Assembly (NCBI GenBank): GCA_022818135.1
Contig: JAFMSR010000018.1
Location: 18,776,595-18,840,594, forward strand
DNA: 64,000 nucleotides
Source: Saxidomus purpurata
Taxonomy: Eukaryota > Mollusca > Bivalvia > Venerida > Veneridae
Direction: 5' to 3'
Part shown: piece by piece, positions 24,801 to 35,849 of the stretch
How positions within the stretch are numbered: position 1 is the stretch's first letter
Layout: every line of letters starts with the position of its first letter
Notes under the pieces: generated by a model
Databases searched by the model: none
What the model was told of the DNA's origin: nothing
What the model saw: the letters and a program-made list of their open reading frames with translations, nothing else
Made by a program: the position numbers and the translations under genes

Positions 24801-27800
24801 TAAATTCGAGTTTTTAGAAAGAAAAGAAAGAAAAGAAATCAGGATTATTTGCATATTTGCATATTCTAATGTTTGCAAAAAACTGGCGTCTGCGAATATG
24901 GTGAAAATAAATCACATAGAAAATTAGTTGGTTTATTGTTAGGGAGTATTTTCATTTTTTATCTGTGAGTAAAAGAAAGGACTCAGTAGAACTCTTGTTT
25001 GCATGTTTTCAAAGCATATGCATCGATATTGAACACATTTAACTCTGCCATTTTTAAGGGTAACATAACTTTAAAAGGATTGTTGTGAAACCTGGACAAA
25101 CAGAATAATGATAAGTTAATGACTTGGTATACATCAGTCATTAGACCCCATGAAACTTTGACCATTTGAGGAAAATATACCTGGATTGCTAAGATGTGTC
25201 CGAAATACTGCATCAACAGAAGAGAATTGGAATATAATGTCCCCTTATCACAATATATTCCATCTGTATCCAAGTCAGCATAAGGTTTTGGGGATATTTT
25301 TAACGTTTGTTCAGTGACTGTATTAGATTTATGCTATAAAGTGTTACCCCTGGACTAGTGACAGTGTCATTCTGTAAGCAAGAGAAGATAACCTTGTGAA
25401 AATCTTTTTTGATTTGTACTTTTACTTCTAATTCCTACTTAAAGTCTTGTGTGCAACTGGCACTATCGTGCACATATATCATTAACCACTTAAAGCATTA
25501 CATGTAATTAAAAACTTTGCTGTAGTATTCAGGGATATCAAACAATTAAGTTTGATGACTCCTTGACTTAATATCTTGCTACTTGTGGCCCTTGCTTATA
25601 CAGATCCTTGTTATGCCTTTTACTGTCAAAGTTTTGTTTTATTGGCAAGCACTTAAATAAGTCAAGTGCGCTGTCCTACTGAAAGCTCTTGTTATACCCC
25701 CAAAACGAAGTTTAGGGGGGTATATAGGAGTCACCCGGTGGTTGGTCGGTCGGGCGGTCGGTCGGTCGGTCGGTCTGTTGCATTTTCCTTGTCCGGAGCA
25801 TAACTTGAAAACTACTGGTTGGAATTCAATACAACTTCATACAATGATCAAGCACATTGAGAGGAAGTGCAGTGCACAAGAACTATAACTCCATCTTGAC
25901 TAATTACAGAGTTATTGCCCTTTGTTAGTTTTCCTTGTCCGGAGCATAACTTGAAAACTACTGGTTGGAATTCAATACAACTTTATACAATGGTCAAGCA
26001 CATTGAGAGGAAGTGCAGTGCACAAGAACTATAACTCCATCTTGACTAATTACAGAGTTATTGCCCTTTGTTACTTTTCCTTGTCCGGAGCATTATTCGA
26101 AAACTACTGGTTGGAATTCAATACAACTTCATACAAAGGTCAAGCACATTGAGAGGAAGTGCAGTGCAGAGGAACCATAACTCCATCTTGACTAATTACA
26201 GAGTTATTGCCCTTTGTTGCTTTTCCTTGTCCGGAGCATAACTTGAAAACTACTGGTTGGAATTCAATACAACTTCATACAATGGTCAAGCACATTGAGA
26301 GGAAGTGCAGTGCACAAGAACAATAACTCCATCTTGACTAATTACAGAGTTATTGCCCTTTGTTACTTTTCCTTGTCCGGAGCATTATTCGAAAACTACT
26401 GGTTGGAATTCAATACAACTTCATACAATGGTCAAGCACATTGAGAGGAAGTGCAGTGCAGAAGAACCATAACTCCATCTTGACTAATTACAGAGTTATT
26501 GCCCTTTGTTGCTTTTCCTTGTCCGGATCATAACTTGAAAACTACTGGTTGGAATTCAATACAATTTCATACAATGATGAAGCACAATGAGAGGAAGTGC
26601 AATGTACAAGAACCATAAGTCTATCTAGAGTATTTTGAGAGTTATTGCCCTTTGTTATTTTTTTCTTCTCCAGAGCATTACTTGAAAACTACTGGTTGGA
26701 ATTCAATATAACCTCATACAATGGTCAAGTACATTGAGAGGAAGTGCAGTGCACAAGAACCATAACTCCATCTTGACTCATTTCAGAGTTATTGCCCTTT
26801 GTTACTTTTCCTTGTCCGGAGCATAATTCGAAAAGTACTAGTTGGAATTCAAAACAACTTCATACAATGGTCAAGCACAATGAGAGGAAGTGCAGTGCAC
26901 AGGAACCATAACTCAATCTTGACTCATTACAGAGTTATTGCCCTTTGTTACTTTTCCTTGTCCGGAGCATTATTCGAAAACTACTGGTTGGAATTCAATA
27001 CAATTTCATAAAATGGTCAAGCACAATGACAGGAAGTGCAGTGTGAAAGAACAATAACTCTATCTTGACTCATTTCAGAGTTATTGCCCTTTGTTACTTT
27101 TACTTGTCCGGAGCATTATTCGAAAACTATTGGTTGGAATTCAATACAACTTCATACAATGGTCAAGCACAATGAGAGGAAGTGCAGTGTACAAGAACCA
27201 TAACTCTATCTTGACAAATTACAGAGTTATTGCCAAGAACAATATCTCTTTTTAGTTTGTTTGCAAGGTATTCTGTTACTACGAACTTTCTCAGTTTATA
27301 AAGCAGTCTTTTGGGAGTATTAATCACATTTAGTGATAGCTCTAGTTTAATTTATTCTATGCAAATTTTAGAAGACAGAGTGACTGCAGTTTGATTTCTC
27401 TGATGCTTAAGAATTAAATGTTCTGACTTTGAAAAGTTAGGCTAAACATAATGCAATGGTTTTGTGCGTAGTGTAGCATAAAATTGCATTTAAGGTATAA
27501 AACTTGCGCTCTAGTTAAGAAAATGAGTCAGAATAAATTTTTTTATCTCCTATCCCAGAGGTCATGGGTTTGAACCTTGATGTAATCTTGGCAATAATGC
27601 CTTAATTACGCTTGACAGATGCCAGAGTGACTTGACAAACATGTAGCTACCTCCACAGTCAATTCAAACTCAAGATACAGTCAAAACTATGTAAAAGACC
27701 TCTGAATAAAGACCACTCTACAGATAAAGACTAGTAGGGAGATCACAGTGCACTATTCATCTATACATGTAGTAGAAACACCTCCGGAGGTTGCGGGTTC

Positions 27801-30370
27801 GTGCCCTACCAAGGTCACAACTGTACCTCATATGACACCAGTACTGGTTTTTCCAGGAAGCGGACTCGAGAGTAACTCGATAATCTCAAAGCTTTCTTCA
27901 CAATCGAGCTAAAATAAATTAGTATCAACTAAAAATCAACTAAACACCTGTGAATAAAGATCAATTGCAAACAAAGCCCACACATATAGCTTCCCAACAA
28001 TGGTCTCTGTTCACAGGTTTGACTGTAGCATAAACTATAAATAACTTACTGCTGTAATATTTTGTTTTCTGTTCTTTTTCAGCCCACTAGTCAGCCTCTT
28101 TGATATGAAGTTTTTCTTATCTGTTGACAGAGAAGTTTGTTTTGAAAGACGAAAGTAAGTGTTTCCTATTTACAAGCTCTGTCTATATAAGAGGGTTGTC
28201 CGCAAAACTGTAGTAACTAACATGACATAAAGACGGATTTATAACAGTTTTGTGGTCAACCCTCGATAAATGTCATCTTTGTTGATAAAGTTTACAAAAA
28301 ATGAGAGAAGGCAATAGTGAAATTCATTGCTAGGGACTGAAATGATTTGAATAAATGATTCTCAGGCACGAAACCTCTGTGAAGCATGATTGGTATGGCA
28401 AGGTCCTACATGGCTCTTGTTCCTGTTTTGAAGAAAAAAAACTGTTTGTTGTTTGAAAATTTAATTTAACAGCGACCAAGTTTCAGTTAGTAATAAAAGC
28501 ATAAATGGTTGATCAACCTAGGGATACTGTATTTGTTTCAAATGTGTTACAGTCAACCCTTGGGGTTGCTGGCCAGTATGGTGGCAGATAGGACAACATA
28601 TTTGCCCAGTCTGTATTGATCTCTGCAGTTGCAGCACAAGTAACTGTAAACCAATTAGTTTTCGCACCAATTAAATTCTCCATTTTGCCGATGTCTGACC
28701 AATTTGCGAATATTTTAATTTGCTTTGTTATAAAAGATGATTAAATATAAATTGATATAATGATAAATTATTCATGTATTCTGAATTTTGTGGAAAACTG
28801 ACCTTTGCGAATATAGCGAAAGTAAATTGCACGCAAAAATAAGTTGGTGTAAAGTACATTAAAATTACAATATTTCTTCGGTTCCTAAGAATGCTACAGA
28901 TTAATCAGTGCTTACCATAGATATCATAACAGTTTGTATACATCATATGTCAAATAGTAATGAAAAACATGGCTAAATAGTGATGAAAATGTTTCTTTGA
29001 TTTCAGACATCGTGACTATGACCCGCCAGATGTGCCCGGGTACTTTGAAAAAGTTGTTTGGCCAATGCATCTGAAACATCTGAACATGATCAAAGAACAG
29101 ACAGATATAGGTATGTTGTTGTTGTTGTAGGAGTTTTACACCCGTAGCTTTAAAGCAGGTTGCCAAGCAGGGTTTTCTATCAGACATTTTGTTTGTAGCA
29201 CAGATAAATTATGCTAGATAAGGCAGTTTTTTTGTGAAAACCACACCCTGTGCTTATAAAACTTTTTTCATGTTCCACTGAGCTTCATACTCGGACTTTG
29301 AATCGATAGAAAATTGAAACATTTTATAAATTATTTATAACAATGTGTCAAACAAGTTTTCCATGAATATTTTGAATTACTTTTTGTGTTGCCCTTTCGG
29401 TGAAAAGAAGATACATAGGGATCGCTTTGTCCGTCTGTCCATCGTCGCAAAAACTTAATGTTGGCTATAACTTTGTCATCTCTAAACATTCCTCCATAAA
29501 ACTTTACAATTGTATTACTTATGATAAAAGGGTCGTGATGCTGCCAACCTCTGTAGGTCAAGGTCATATTTGTCAGAGTTATCCCCCTTTTTGTTATAAG
29601 TTTTTGTCACGATAAGTTAACATTGGCAATTACTTTGCCATTTCTTAAGATTTCTTCATCAAACTTTCAAATGGCAATGCTTGCTTTTACAGAGTTATGC
29701 CCCTTTCTGTTGTAAGTTTTTGTCACGAAAAGTTAACGTTGGCTATAACTTAAGATTTATTTATCAAACTTTCAAATTGCATTGCTTTCCGAGAAAAGGG
29801 TTGTGATTTCGCCAAATTTTGTAGATCAAGGTCATATTCGACAGAGTTATGCCCCTTTTTGTACTTAAGTTTTGTCACAAAATTATTGGTCATTCTGACA
29901 AGGTGAAAGAGGGCGACACAAGTGTGCTACTGAACACCCATCTTGTTAAATTTAGCTCTTTTGTTTCTTTTAATGTACAGTGCTATAAGTTAAAATAGTT
30001 TTAAGGTCAAACTTAGTTGAGCATGACAAAAATTTTAAAACCACAGGGTCAGTTCCTGGATAGTACAGGTTTTACTGTATTCATAAAAAAAATCTTGCAT
30101 GAAATAATTTTGTTGTTATGGGTTTCCAACCATTTTATGCATTCAAGACAGAGATATCCCACAGGAAAAACAAAACACAAATTGGATAAGATTCTCTAAA
30201 CAATATTACCCTCACATAGCTTACCATAATTTTGAAATATTTTCCGATCTTATTTTGCAGTTTACTTGGATGCCAATGATATGGGAGCGATGGATAAAAA
30301 TGTTTCGAGAATGATGTTAGACATTGATAGGGTGAAAAACAGTGCTAAATTAATAACACCACCTGTTTGA
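18646..30370 (+). CDS. NMRK1: Nicotinamide riboside kinase, complete, six coding exons
   Basis: Phosphorylates nicotinamide riboside to NMN, a salvage step to NAD. Coding exons: 18646-18689 (or the duplicate 19429-19472), 20088-20242, 20907-21033, 28083-28154, 29007-29110, 30261-30370; 612 nt, 203 residues, stop TGA. Vertebrate NMRK1 is about 199. Walker A GTTNSGKT at residues 15-22; the catalytic Asp equivalent is D41 in CQDAYY; VEGFSIF (near 100) matches the LIEGFLLF strand; the substrate/LID segment is ERRKHRDYDPPDVPGYF then VVWPMHLK (about 130-155); VYLD follows. All junctions are GT/AG with consistent phase. A splice acceptor ends 7 nt before the ATG, so an untranslated upstream exon is expected but was not located. 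Intron 3 (7 kb) is filled with repeats. NMRK1 versus NMRK2 cannot be decided in an invertebrate. Confidence 0.92.
18843..19625 (+). repeat. Tandem duplication, copy 2, containing NMRK first coding exon
   Basis: Differences from copy 1 include small changes in T and A runs and single bases such as GGTTTGGAAACTG to GGTTTGAAAACTG. Exon, acceptor and donor are identical in both copies, so either could serve the gene. The low divergence is within the range of allelic differences in bivalves, so an assembly duplication is possible. Confidence 0.95.
19429..19472 (+). CDS. NMRK1: Duplicate first coding exon of NMRK (copy 2)
   Basis: Encodes the same MAGQLGRVIVIGLS plus a split Gly as 18646-18689, with the acceptor at 19420-19421 and donor GT at 19473-19474. 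It is the copy nearer exon 2. Including both copies in one mRNA would join a phase-2 end to untranslated bases and shift the frame, so each transcript should use one or the other. Confidence 0.8.
19626..20087 (+). other. NMRK intron 1
   Basis: AT-rich sequence between the duplicated block and exon 2; ends in the tract TTTCATACTTTTTTCAAG. No further feature seen. Confidence 0.6.
20455..20720 (+). repeat. Degraded tandem-unit element fragment in NMRK intron 2
   Basis: Contains TCCATCTGTCTATCTGTC, CATTCATGAAACTTGC and GGTCAAAGGTCACGGTCACA, the keywords of the hairpin-headed elements, but no intact head or tail. Confidence 0.5.
21034..22146 (+). other. NMRK intron 3, first part
   Basis: No coding signal. 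One short perfect palindrome, AACTTGTAAC-ATTGT-GTTACAAGTT, lies at 21836-21860. Confidence 0.5.
22147..22480. mobile_element. MITE with TTAAAGTCCCAGG-type termini, copy 1
   Basis: Begins TTAAAGTCACAGGATCACTT and ends GTGCTCCTGGGACTTAA, so the ends are inverted copies and both carry TTAA. The interior shares order and wording (AAAACAATGTTGACA, AATATTTCTCAC, AATAAGAGCT) with the copy at 53566-53835. No ORF of note. Confidence 0.7.
22598..22640 (+). repeat. Orphan 3' end of a tandem-unit element
   Basis: GGGGGTATTGATTACCTTCA followed by GTGATAGTTCTAG matches the 3' end of the elements at 11953-13005 and 25692-27345. No head or body precedes it, so it is a truncated remnant. Confidence 0.6.
22674..23935 (+). 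mobile_element. Hairpin-headed tandem-unit element (AACCAGG family), in NMRK intron 3
   Basis: Head AACCAGGTTTTCCGAAGG then AAAAATCCTGGTT, a near-palindrome, followed by CGGCGGGCGGGCGGGCG. Four units start CTTCTGTGCGCAACTCC or close variants (22749, 22904, 23058, 23232; spacing 154-174 bp), with further decayed units to about 23810. Units carry GAGTTATGGCCCTTTGTT. The end has AAAACCTGGTTT, complementary to the head, then a GTGACA...TGTCAC hairpin at 23909-23926. Non-coding. Confidence 0.7.
23995..24605. mobile_element. Mariner-like MITE with TA flanks, in NMRK intron 3
   Basis: The left end TAGAGTGGTGGAACCTATGC (continuing TGGCGGTAT) and the inverted right end pair over 29 bp with two mismatches. 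TA at both extremities fits a Tc1/mariner-type target duplication. A second internal copy of the end word (CCGCCAGCATTGGTTCCC, about 24379-24396) is a subterminal repeat. 611 bp with no transposase frame. Confidence 0.8.
25692..27345 (+). mobile_element. Clean array element: palindromic head plus ten 146-bp units, in NMRK intron 3
   Basis: Head TTATACCCCCAAAACGAAG then GGGGGGTATA; a GGTCGGTCGG run follows. Ten monomers marked by GAGTTATTGCC fall at about 25910, 26055, 26201, 26347, 26493, 26639, 26786, 26932, 27078 and 27224, a spacing of 146 bp with almost no indels. Each unit reads TTTCCTTGTCCGGAGCATAA, AACTACTGGTTGGAATTC, GGTCAAGCACATTGAGAGG. The tail is GGGAGTATTAATCACATTTA then GTGATAGCTCTAG. 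No meaningful ORF. Related to 11953-13005 and 2051-2801 by head and tail. Confidence 0.85.
27783..27935 (+). repeat. tRNA-derived SINE, family A, copy 1
   Basis: Contains a pol III box B-like GCGGGTTCGTGCCC, then TGACACCAGTACTGG, TTCCAGGAAGCGGACTCGAG and an A-rich end. The same body occurs at 62311-62443. The 5' tRNA part looks incomplete. Confidence 0.65.
28645..28858. repeat. Small MITE-like repeat (ACTGTAAACCAATTAGTTTTCGC ends)
   Basis: Left CTGTAAACCAATTAG and right CAAAAATAAGTTGGTGTAAAG are imperfect inverted repeats, and GCGAATATAGCGAAAG words occur internally. A related fragment is at about 24880-24935 (GCGAATATGGTGAAAATAAA). Confidence 0.5.
29381..29945 (+). mobile_element. Hairpin-headed tandem-unit element (GTGTCGCCCTTTCGG family), NMRK intron 5
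   Basis: Head TTTTTGTGTTGCCCTTTCGG then AAAGAAGATACATAGGG, followed by TCCGTCTGTCC. Units carry GGCTATAACTTTG, AAGGTCATATTTG and GAGTTATGCCCCTTT. The end GGGCGACACAAGTGTGCTAC mirrors the head (GTGTCGCCC) and contains a CACAAGTGTG hairpin. Confidence 0.7.
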
Positions 30371-32500
30371 CATGTACATTTGAGTATGTATGGTGCATGT
30401 GTTCAAATTCAGTGCAAATATTTTTATTTTTTTACTAAAACAGTTTATTGAAGTTACATGTTGGATTTTATTAATTGTGGGCATTATGCTAAGACGTTCT
30501 GAAATTTTTCAGTGTAAATTTCTATACATGTATGATCAACAGAGTGTGATAAAGAAAGAGTTGGACTTGCTTACATTATCTACATGTCCAGAAATTCTGT
30601 TGTCTGACTCCCTATACACTGTCGAGAGGAATTTTTCCAAAATTCAGAGGTAAAACCTTCACTGTAAAAATGGCCTTTATAGGAAGGAATTTCAGATATA
30701 AAAATGTTTCCTGGATCACACGTGTCACATACCAGAGTTGGAATATCTCTTGCATGACCTACTACCAAAGGTGTTCTTGCATTGGTTTTACAGACCATGA
30801 ATCTCTTAAGGTCCCAGCATATTTTATGTATAAATATATTCTACAATCATGACAATGTTTAACATGGGTACCATAAATCCTAGAAATAACTTTGAAAGTC
30901 CCAAAAGTCCAATTTACCTGCAAAGACCCAAAGTCACAGATCAAAGGAACAGGGACACTCGTGTACACATTACACCTCATAAGATTCACATTTAGGGTTT
31001 CATATTTGTAAATTGTTAATGAAGAAGAGGTTAGAAAAGGGGAATATTTCCGCTCTGTGTTTGCCTGAGTTTGTATAATCCAAACATGTGTTCTCCTGCA
31101 TCTGGGAAATGTAGCTGCTATTTAGTCACTTTCTTGTCCTTAACCACAATTTTGTACTCCCCTCTTGAAAATTAAAATTTGATCTTTCCCATTTTCCAAA
31201 TTAATTTTTGAATTGTTCATTTTATTATAAGAAATATGTCAATATCTGGTGCACTGTTGAAAATTGTGCCAGAGGTATATTCAGCTAAGCAATGTTTATC
31301 TATAGACTTACTGTTTGTGACACTTTTCTTACATAAATGAGCGGATGTTGTTGAAACTTGATCTATTTCTGATTCAATCACTTTGTTGACAGAGTTGTGG
31401 CCCTTTGTCAACTTAAAGTTGTTTTCTAGCAGTTTCCAGAAAAATTATTTCATTCATTCCAGTAGATGAAACAATAGTAAATATTAGATTATATCTACAA
31501 TGAAACTTTTTTTTCAAGATTTCCACGTCAGTCAGACTACTTGCAAACTTGCGTAATAATGAGATAATTGAAGAACATGTTAACAGCATTTTAACAGCAT
31601 CTCTTAAATTACTAGTAAATGATCTCTTTTGATTAACACTTATGGAGATCAAGTAAAGTACAAGTTTTTAGATAAAAAAAAAGTACACAAGAGTGATTGA
31701 GCAAGATACTAAACATGTATTAATCTCACTTAATGTTTCGCTGTAAAAGGTATTTTTGCAGTATGACACTTTTTACAGTGTTTGTAAATGTCAGTAGACC
31801 TTTGTGCACAGAAATTGTCTGTATTTTATTTAACTTGAAATGTAGAAAGTCAGCTGGGATTTGAACATCACCCAATTTAAGTGCAAGATAAAAGGAATGT
31901 TAAATGTTCCATTGAAAGTCTATAGCCAAATGGGAAAACTGAGGCATGAATTATAAAAGGTTTCGCACCAATAAAACCCCACTAAGAGCTAGCTTTTGTT
32001 TAGAATTTGTATGTTTTATGGAAGTGTATATGCATAACGTAACAAGAAAGAAATGAATTGAAAGTGAATTGATGAGAAATAGTTAATTTGTCTGATAAGT
32101 CAAAAACTTTAGAACATATTCTTTGGTGTAATGCTTGTTTATTTTAAACAAATCCTGTTATTTGTGTGTGTGAAAAGTTCTGAAGTTGCGAAAATAGCTT
32201 ATATCACTTTATAACATGATGTTTGTATTGTTGTATTATATCGCAAAAGAGTAGTCCGTGTAAAGTGAAAAACATAAAACTTAGTGCAACAATTGCTAGG
32301 TTGATATCTGACACCAATTTTGCTAGCCTAGATCAATGCCACTTTTTGCAATGTTAAACAAAACATTTTCAGGTAAACTTAAGGGATGCTTGCTTAATTC
32401 ACCCAAGTAAGATCTAGAAAATGTTTTTTAAATTTTCATGTACAAATTAAATAGGCATTTAACAGGATAGTGCTGTTATGTGTTATAATATGTGTCCTTT
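30371..32500. other. NMRK 3' UTR/flank and intergenic sequence
   Basis: No coding signal after the NMRK stop. A fragment with GACAGAGTTGTGGCCCTTTG near 31389 is a relic of the tandem-unit elements. The 3' end of the NMRK transcript could not be fixed. Confidence 0.5.
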
Positions 32501-33540
32501 TTGTGTCGCCCTTTCGGAGAAAAGGCGATACATAGGGATCACTTTGTTCGTCCGTCCGTCCGTCACACAAACTTAACGTTGGCTATAACTTTGCCATTTC
32601 TTAAGATTTCTTCATCAAACTTTACAATTGTATTGCTTATGACAATAGGGTCATGATGCCACCAAATTTTGTAGGTCAAAGTTATATTTGACAGAGTTAT
32701 GCCCCTTTTTGTGACATTGAAGAATAAGGAGACTTTGCTCAAGCCCGCCGGCGTCGGTTGGCTATAACTTTGCCATTTCTTAAAGTTTTCTTAAGTCAAA
32801 TATCTTTCAAATATAGGTATTGCTTATCTCAAACTATGGGTTGTACCATCATCTTCGCCTGGAAAAATCCTTGTAACTCGGTCTTGATTTTGACAGAGTT
32901 ATGCCCCTTTTTTACTTAGAAATTTTGGTTAAAGTTTAAAATTAAAATCTTGAAGCTATAACTTTGCCTGAATCTCAAAGTATGTGTCTATCATCAACAT
33001 CTTCACCTTAGGAAACAATCCCCGTACGTTGACTTTTGACAGATTATGCCCTTGTTACCTGAGAAATTTTGGTTAAAGTTTTTTGAAGGTCAAATATCTT
33101 GAATACTACAAGGTATTTATGCCCATTTGTCTACACAACGTCTACACCTGAGGAAACAATTCCCAAACTCTAGTTTTGATCTTTGACAGATTCATCCATT
33201 TAACTTGGACATGCATTTTGTTTTTTTTTGTACATATTTAATTGACTATTAAGCTTTGACTTGAAACTCAAAGTATGTGTAAACATTATACACCTGAGGA
33301 AATAATTCCCATAACTCTGTTTTAATTTATGGACAGAATATCAGTATTGCATTTCATAAACATTTGGTATGTTTTTTTTGGAGAGTTCAAATGATCTATG
33401 AACATATATAAGGATTGACTTGACTAAATTTGTTTACCAGTAACATCTACACATGATGAAACAATCCCCAAACTCTGTTGTTTTTGATAGATTTGTGTCC
33501 GCTTTTTTAACTTAATGTTGTTAAAGATTACTATGAACGG
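32501..33540 (+). mobile_element. Hairpin-headed tandem-unit element (GTGTCGCCC family), strongly diverged units
   Basis: Head TTGTGTCGCCCTTTCGGAG then AAAAGGCGATACATAGGG forms a stem. TCCGTCCGTCCGTC follows. Units recur with TATAACTTTGCC and then ACCTGAGGAAACAATTCCC (about 33010, 33145, 33290, 33450), each more decayed. No clean 3' end was found; the sequence grades into the larger diverged array that follows. Confidence 0.6.
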
Positions 33541-35840
33541 TGGTCCATGCCTCTTCACCAGGTTCTGTGATTTGGAAAAATTTATGACACTTTTTCCTTA
33601 GTGTTGTCACATTTTCCTGATAAAATGGAATACTAAAGTGGCTTTCTAATAACTGTCATAGAATAATTATGAGCAGAATTCTCAGTGATTTATGAATTCT
33701 ATACATAATTTTGATTATAAGATGTGCAGAATTATAAAGGTCCATGTATTTTTTATAATTATCCCCCAACTTTTCCTTCTTGTGCAGAATGCCAATGATT
33801 CAGGAATATTTGAACAAGTTCATATTTGACCTTAATTCTTATAGACAATTACACAATACTCCTATTCTTCCCCCATTTTTCATGGTGATTCATGATTTTT
33901 TTGGATTCATTTGTTGGAGTGATTTATGACTATTAATCTTTTTGTATGAGTGATTTATAAATGATTCAAATTGTATTGCTTATGACTTACTTGTATTATA
34001 TTTAATTCAAGGTCAATTTGACATAATTATGCCTTTATAACTTAGTTGTTCATTTGCCATTTCTGAAGATTTTTGATAAACTTTATGTTCTGTTGCTAAT
34101 ATTTAAAGGTTCCTAAGGCAAAGTTTTCTAGGTAAACACTAGGGCTATGTGACCTTTGGAAATGAAAATGAAGAAAGCATTTAATTTGGATATGTATAGA
34201 AGATTACCATTTTAGTGTTCTTATTTCATAATATTAGGCTTGATGCCACCTTGTTGGTAGACATTCTCGGAAACAGGTTAAGTCATTGAAGACTAAATTG
34301 TAAATTTTCAGGAAAATTCAAAAAAGTATTGCAAAGACAATGTTCTACTGAACAATGTTTGAAAAGACTGTAAGGGACAATATTTTTTGACTTGTTGCTC
34401 ATTAATAATTGAAAGCACCATGATTTATTTTCTACAATGTTATGGACACACTGTCCAGTAGTTGCCTAAACATAGTGTTGTGGCCTTATGATCTATGAAC
34501 TTGTTGACTGATTTGCTGATGTGAAACATAATGGTTTTGATATTTTGCGACCTACTCTTGTCAGGGAGATTAGTTTGTGGTCATGACATTTTGATGCACT
34601 GTTATATGCCAAAAAGACACCATTTTCTATAATTCATTAACTAATTTAGAAGGCATTATGGGTAGATATAGTAGTGCAGATCTGTGTTCAGAATTCTAGT
34701 GATTATATGAATATTTACTGACTTGATGTCAAATTAAACATTGTCTCAGTTTATTAGTTATTGTGATAAATCATGGCACTTTAATAATATTTAAAGTTTA
34801 TGTTTCTAATATGTAATGGATTTCCCTAGCTGTATGCAAGTTTGCAGCATTTGTTGAAAGGATTTATAGCTATTAATCTTTTTTATGAGTGATTTAGCAA
34901 TGTTTTATTTCTTGGATATATTAATTAGGTTGAATAGCTACCATTTATAAAAGTTCATAAAGTTTGCAACATACATGTGTATTTTATGTTGAAAATAACA
35001 AGTGTCCTATGGCCAGGTTTTAGAAAACTACCTATGTATAATGAAAAGTATAGCCATTTAACCTGTGTACGATGCAGATGTTTTAGTGTTCTTATTTCCT
35101 AACATTAGCTTTGACCTTGAACAATTCTCGAAGCAGGTTTTGAGGACTTTAAATTTTCATACATTCATTGCCATATTGCAAAGACAATGTCTGTTTGAAA
35201 AGACTTTAAGGGAATAATTCTAATGGCCTGAAATAAATGGCACCATGATTTATTTTTACAATGTTAAGGACCACTGTCCAGAGGTTAAGCTGTACACAAA
35301 ACGGAAACAATGGTTTGGATATTTCAACATTCCCTAGCAGGCAAGGTTTTTGTGGTTACATTTTGATGCACTTTATTCTAGACACAATTTTCATAATCAA
35401 TGATAGAGCATCATGGGCGAAGAGTACAAATCTTACAATGTATGGTATGTCATTCCACTTGAGCAAAAATGTCTCACAAGTATTGTCATACATCACTGAG
35501 CACTTTAATAATACACAAGCAGACACATCACTGCAGCATATCAAAACTTCGGCATAAAGTATAGCAGACAGATGAAGCAATGTTACTGAGCACAGTTAAT
35601 ACTCACAAGCAAAAGTTTGCAACATACACTGTGTACATGTTGAAAACACAAGCTGTATGGCCATCACTGAGAAAAACCTTATAAGCAGACAGACATCCCT
35701 GTGTTGGCAGCTTGAAACAAAGTACACAAGCAGTTGACTTTAACATACATTTTGCCACACTCACTTTGCTGACAGACAATTCTAATGGCCTGACAACGCT
35801 ATGACAGACATCACTTGAGGCAAAGCTGCACAAGCAGACG
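33540..35840. repeat. Highly diverged long-period tandem array, about 0.87-0.93 kb period
   Basis: Ordered words recur about 870-930 bp apart: TTTTAGTGTTCTTATTTC (about 34210 and 35082), TTGCAAAGACAATGT, CACCATGATTTATTTT, CACTGTCCAG, and ATTAATCTTTTTTATGAGTGA (about 33930 and 34870). Indels are frequent. The array leads directly into the 33-bp minisatellite. Confidence 0.6.
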
Positions 35841-35849
35841 GAAACAGCA

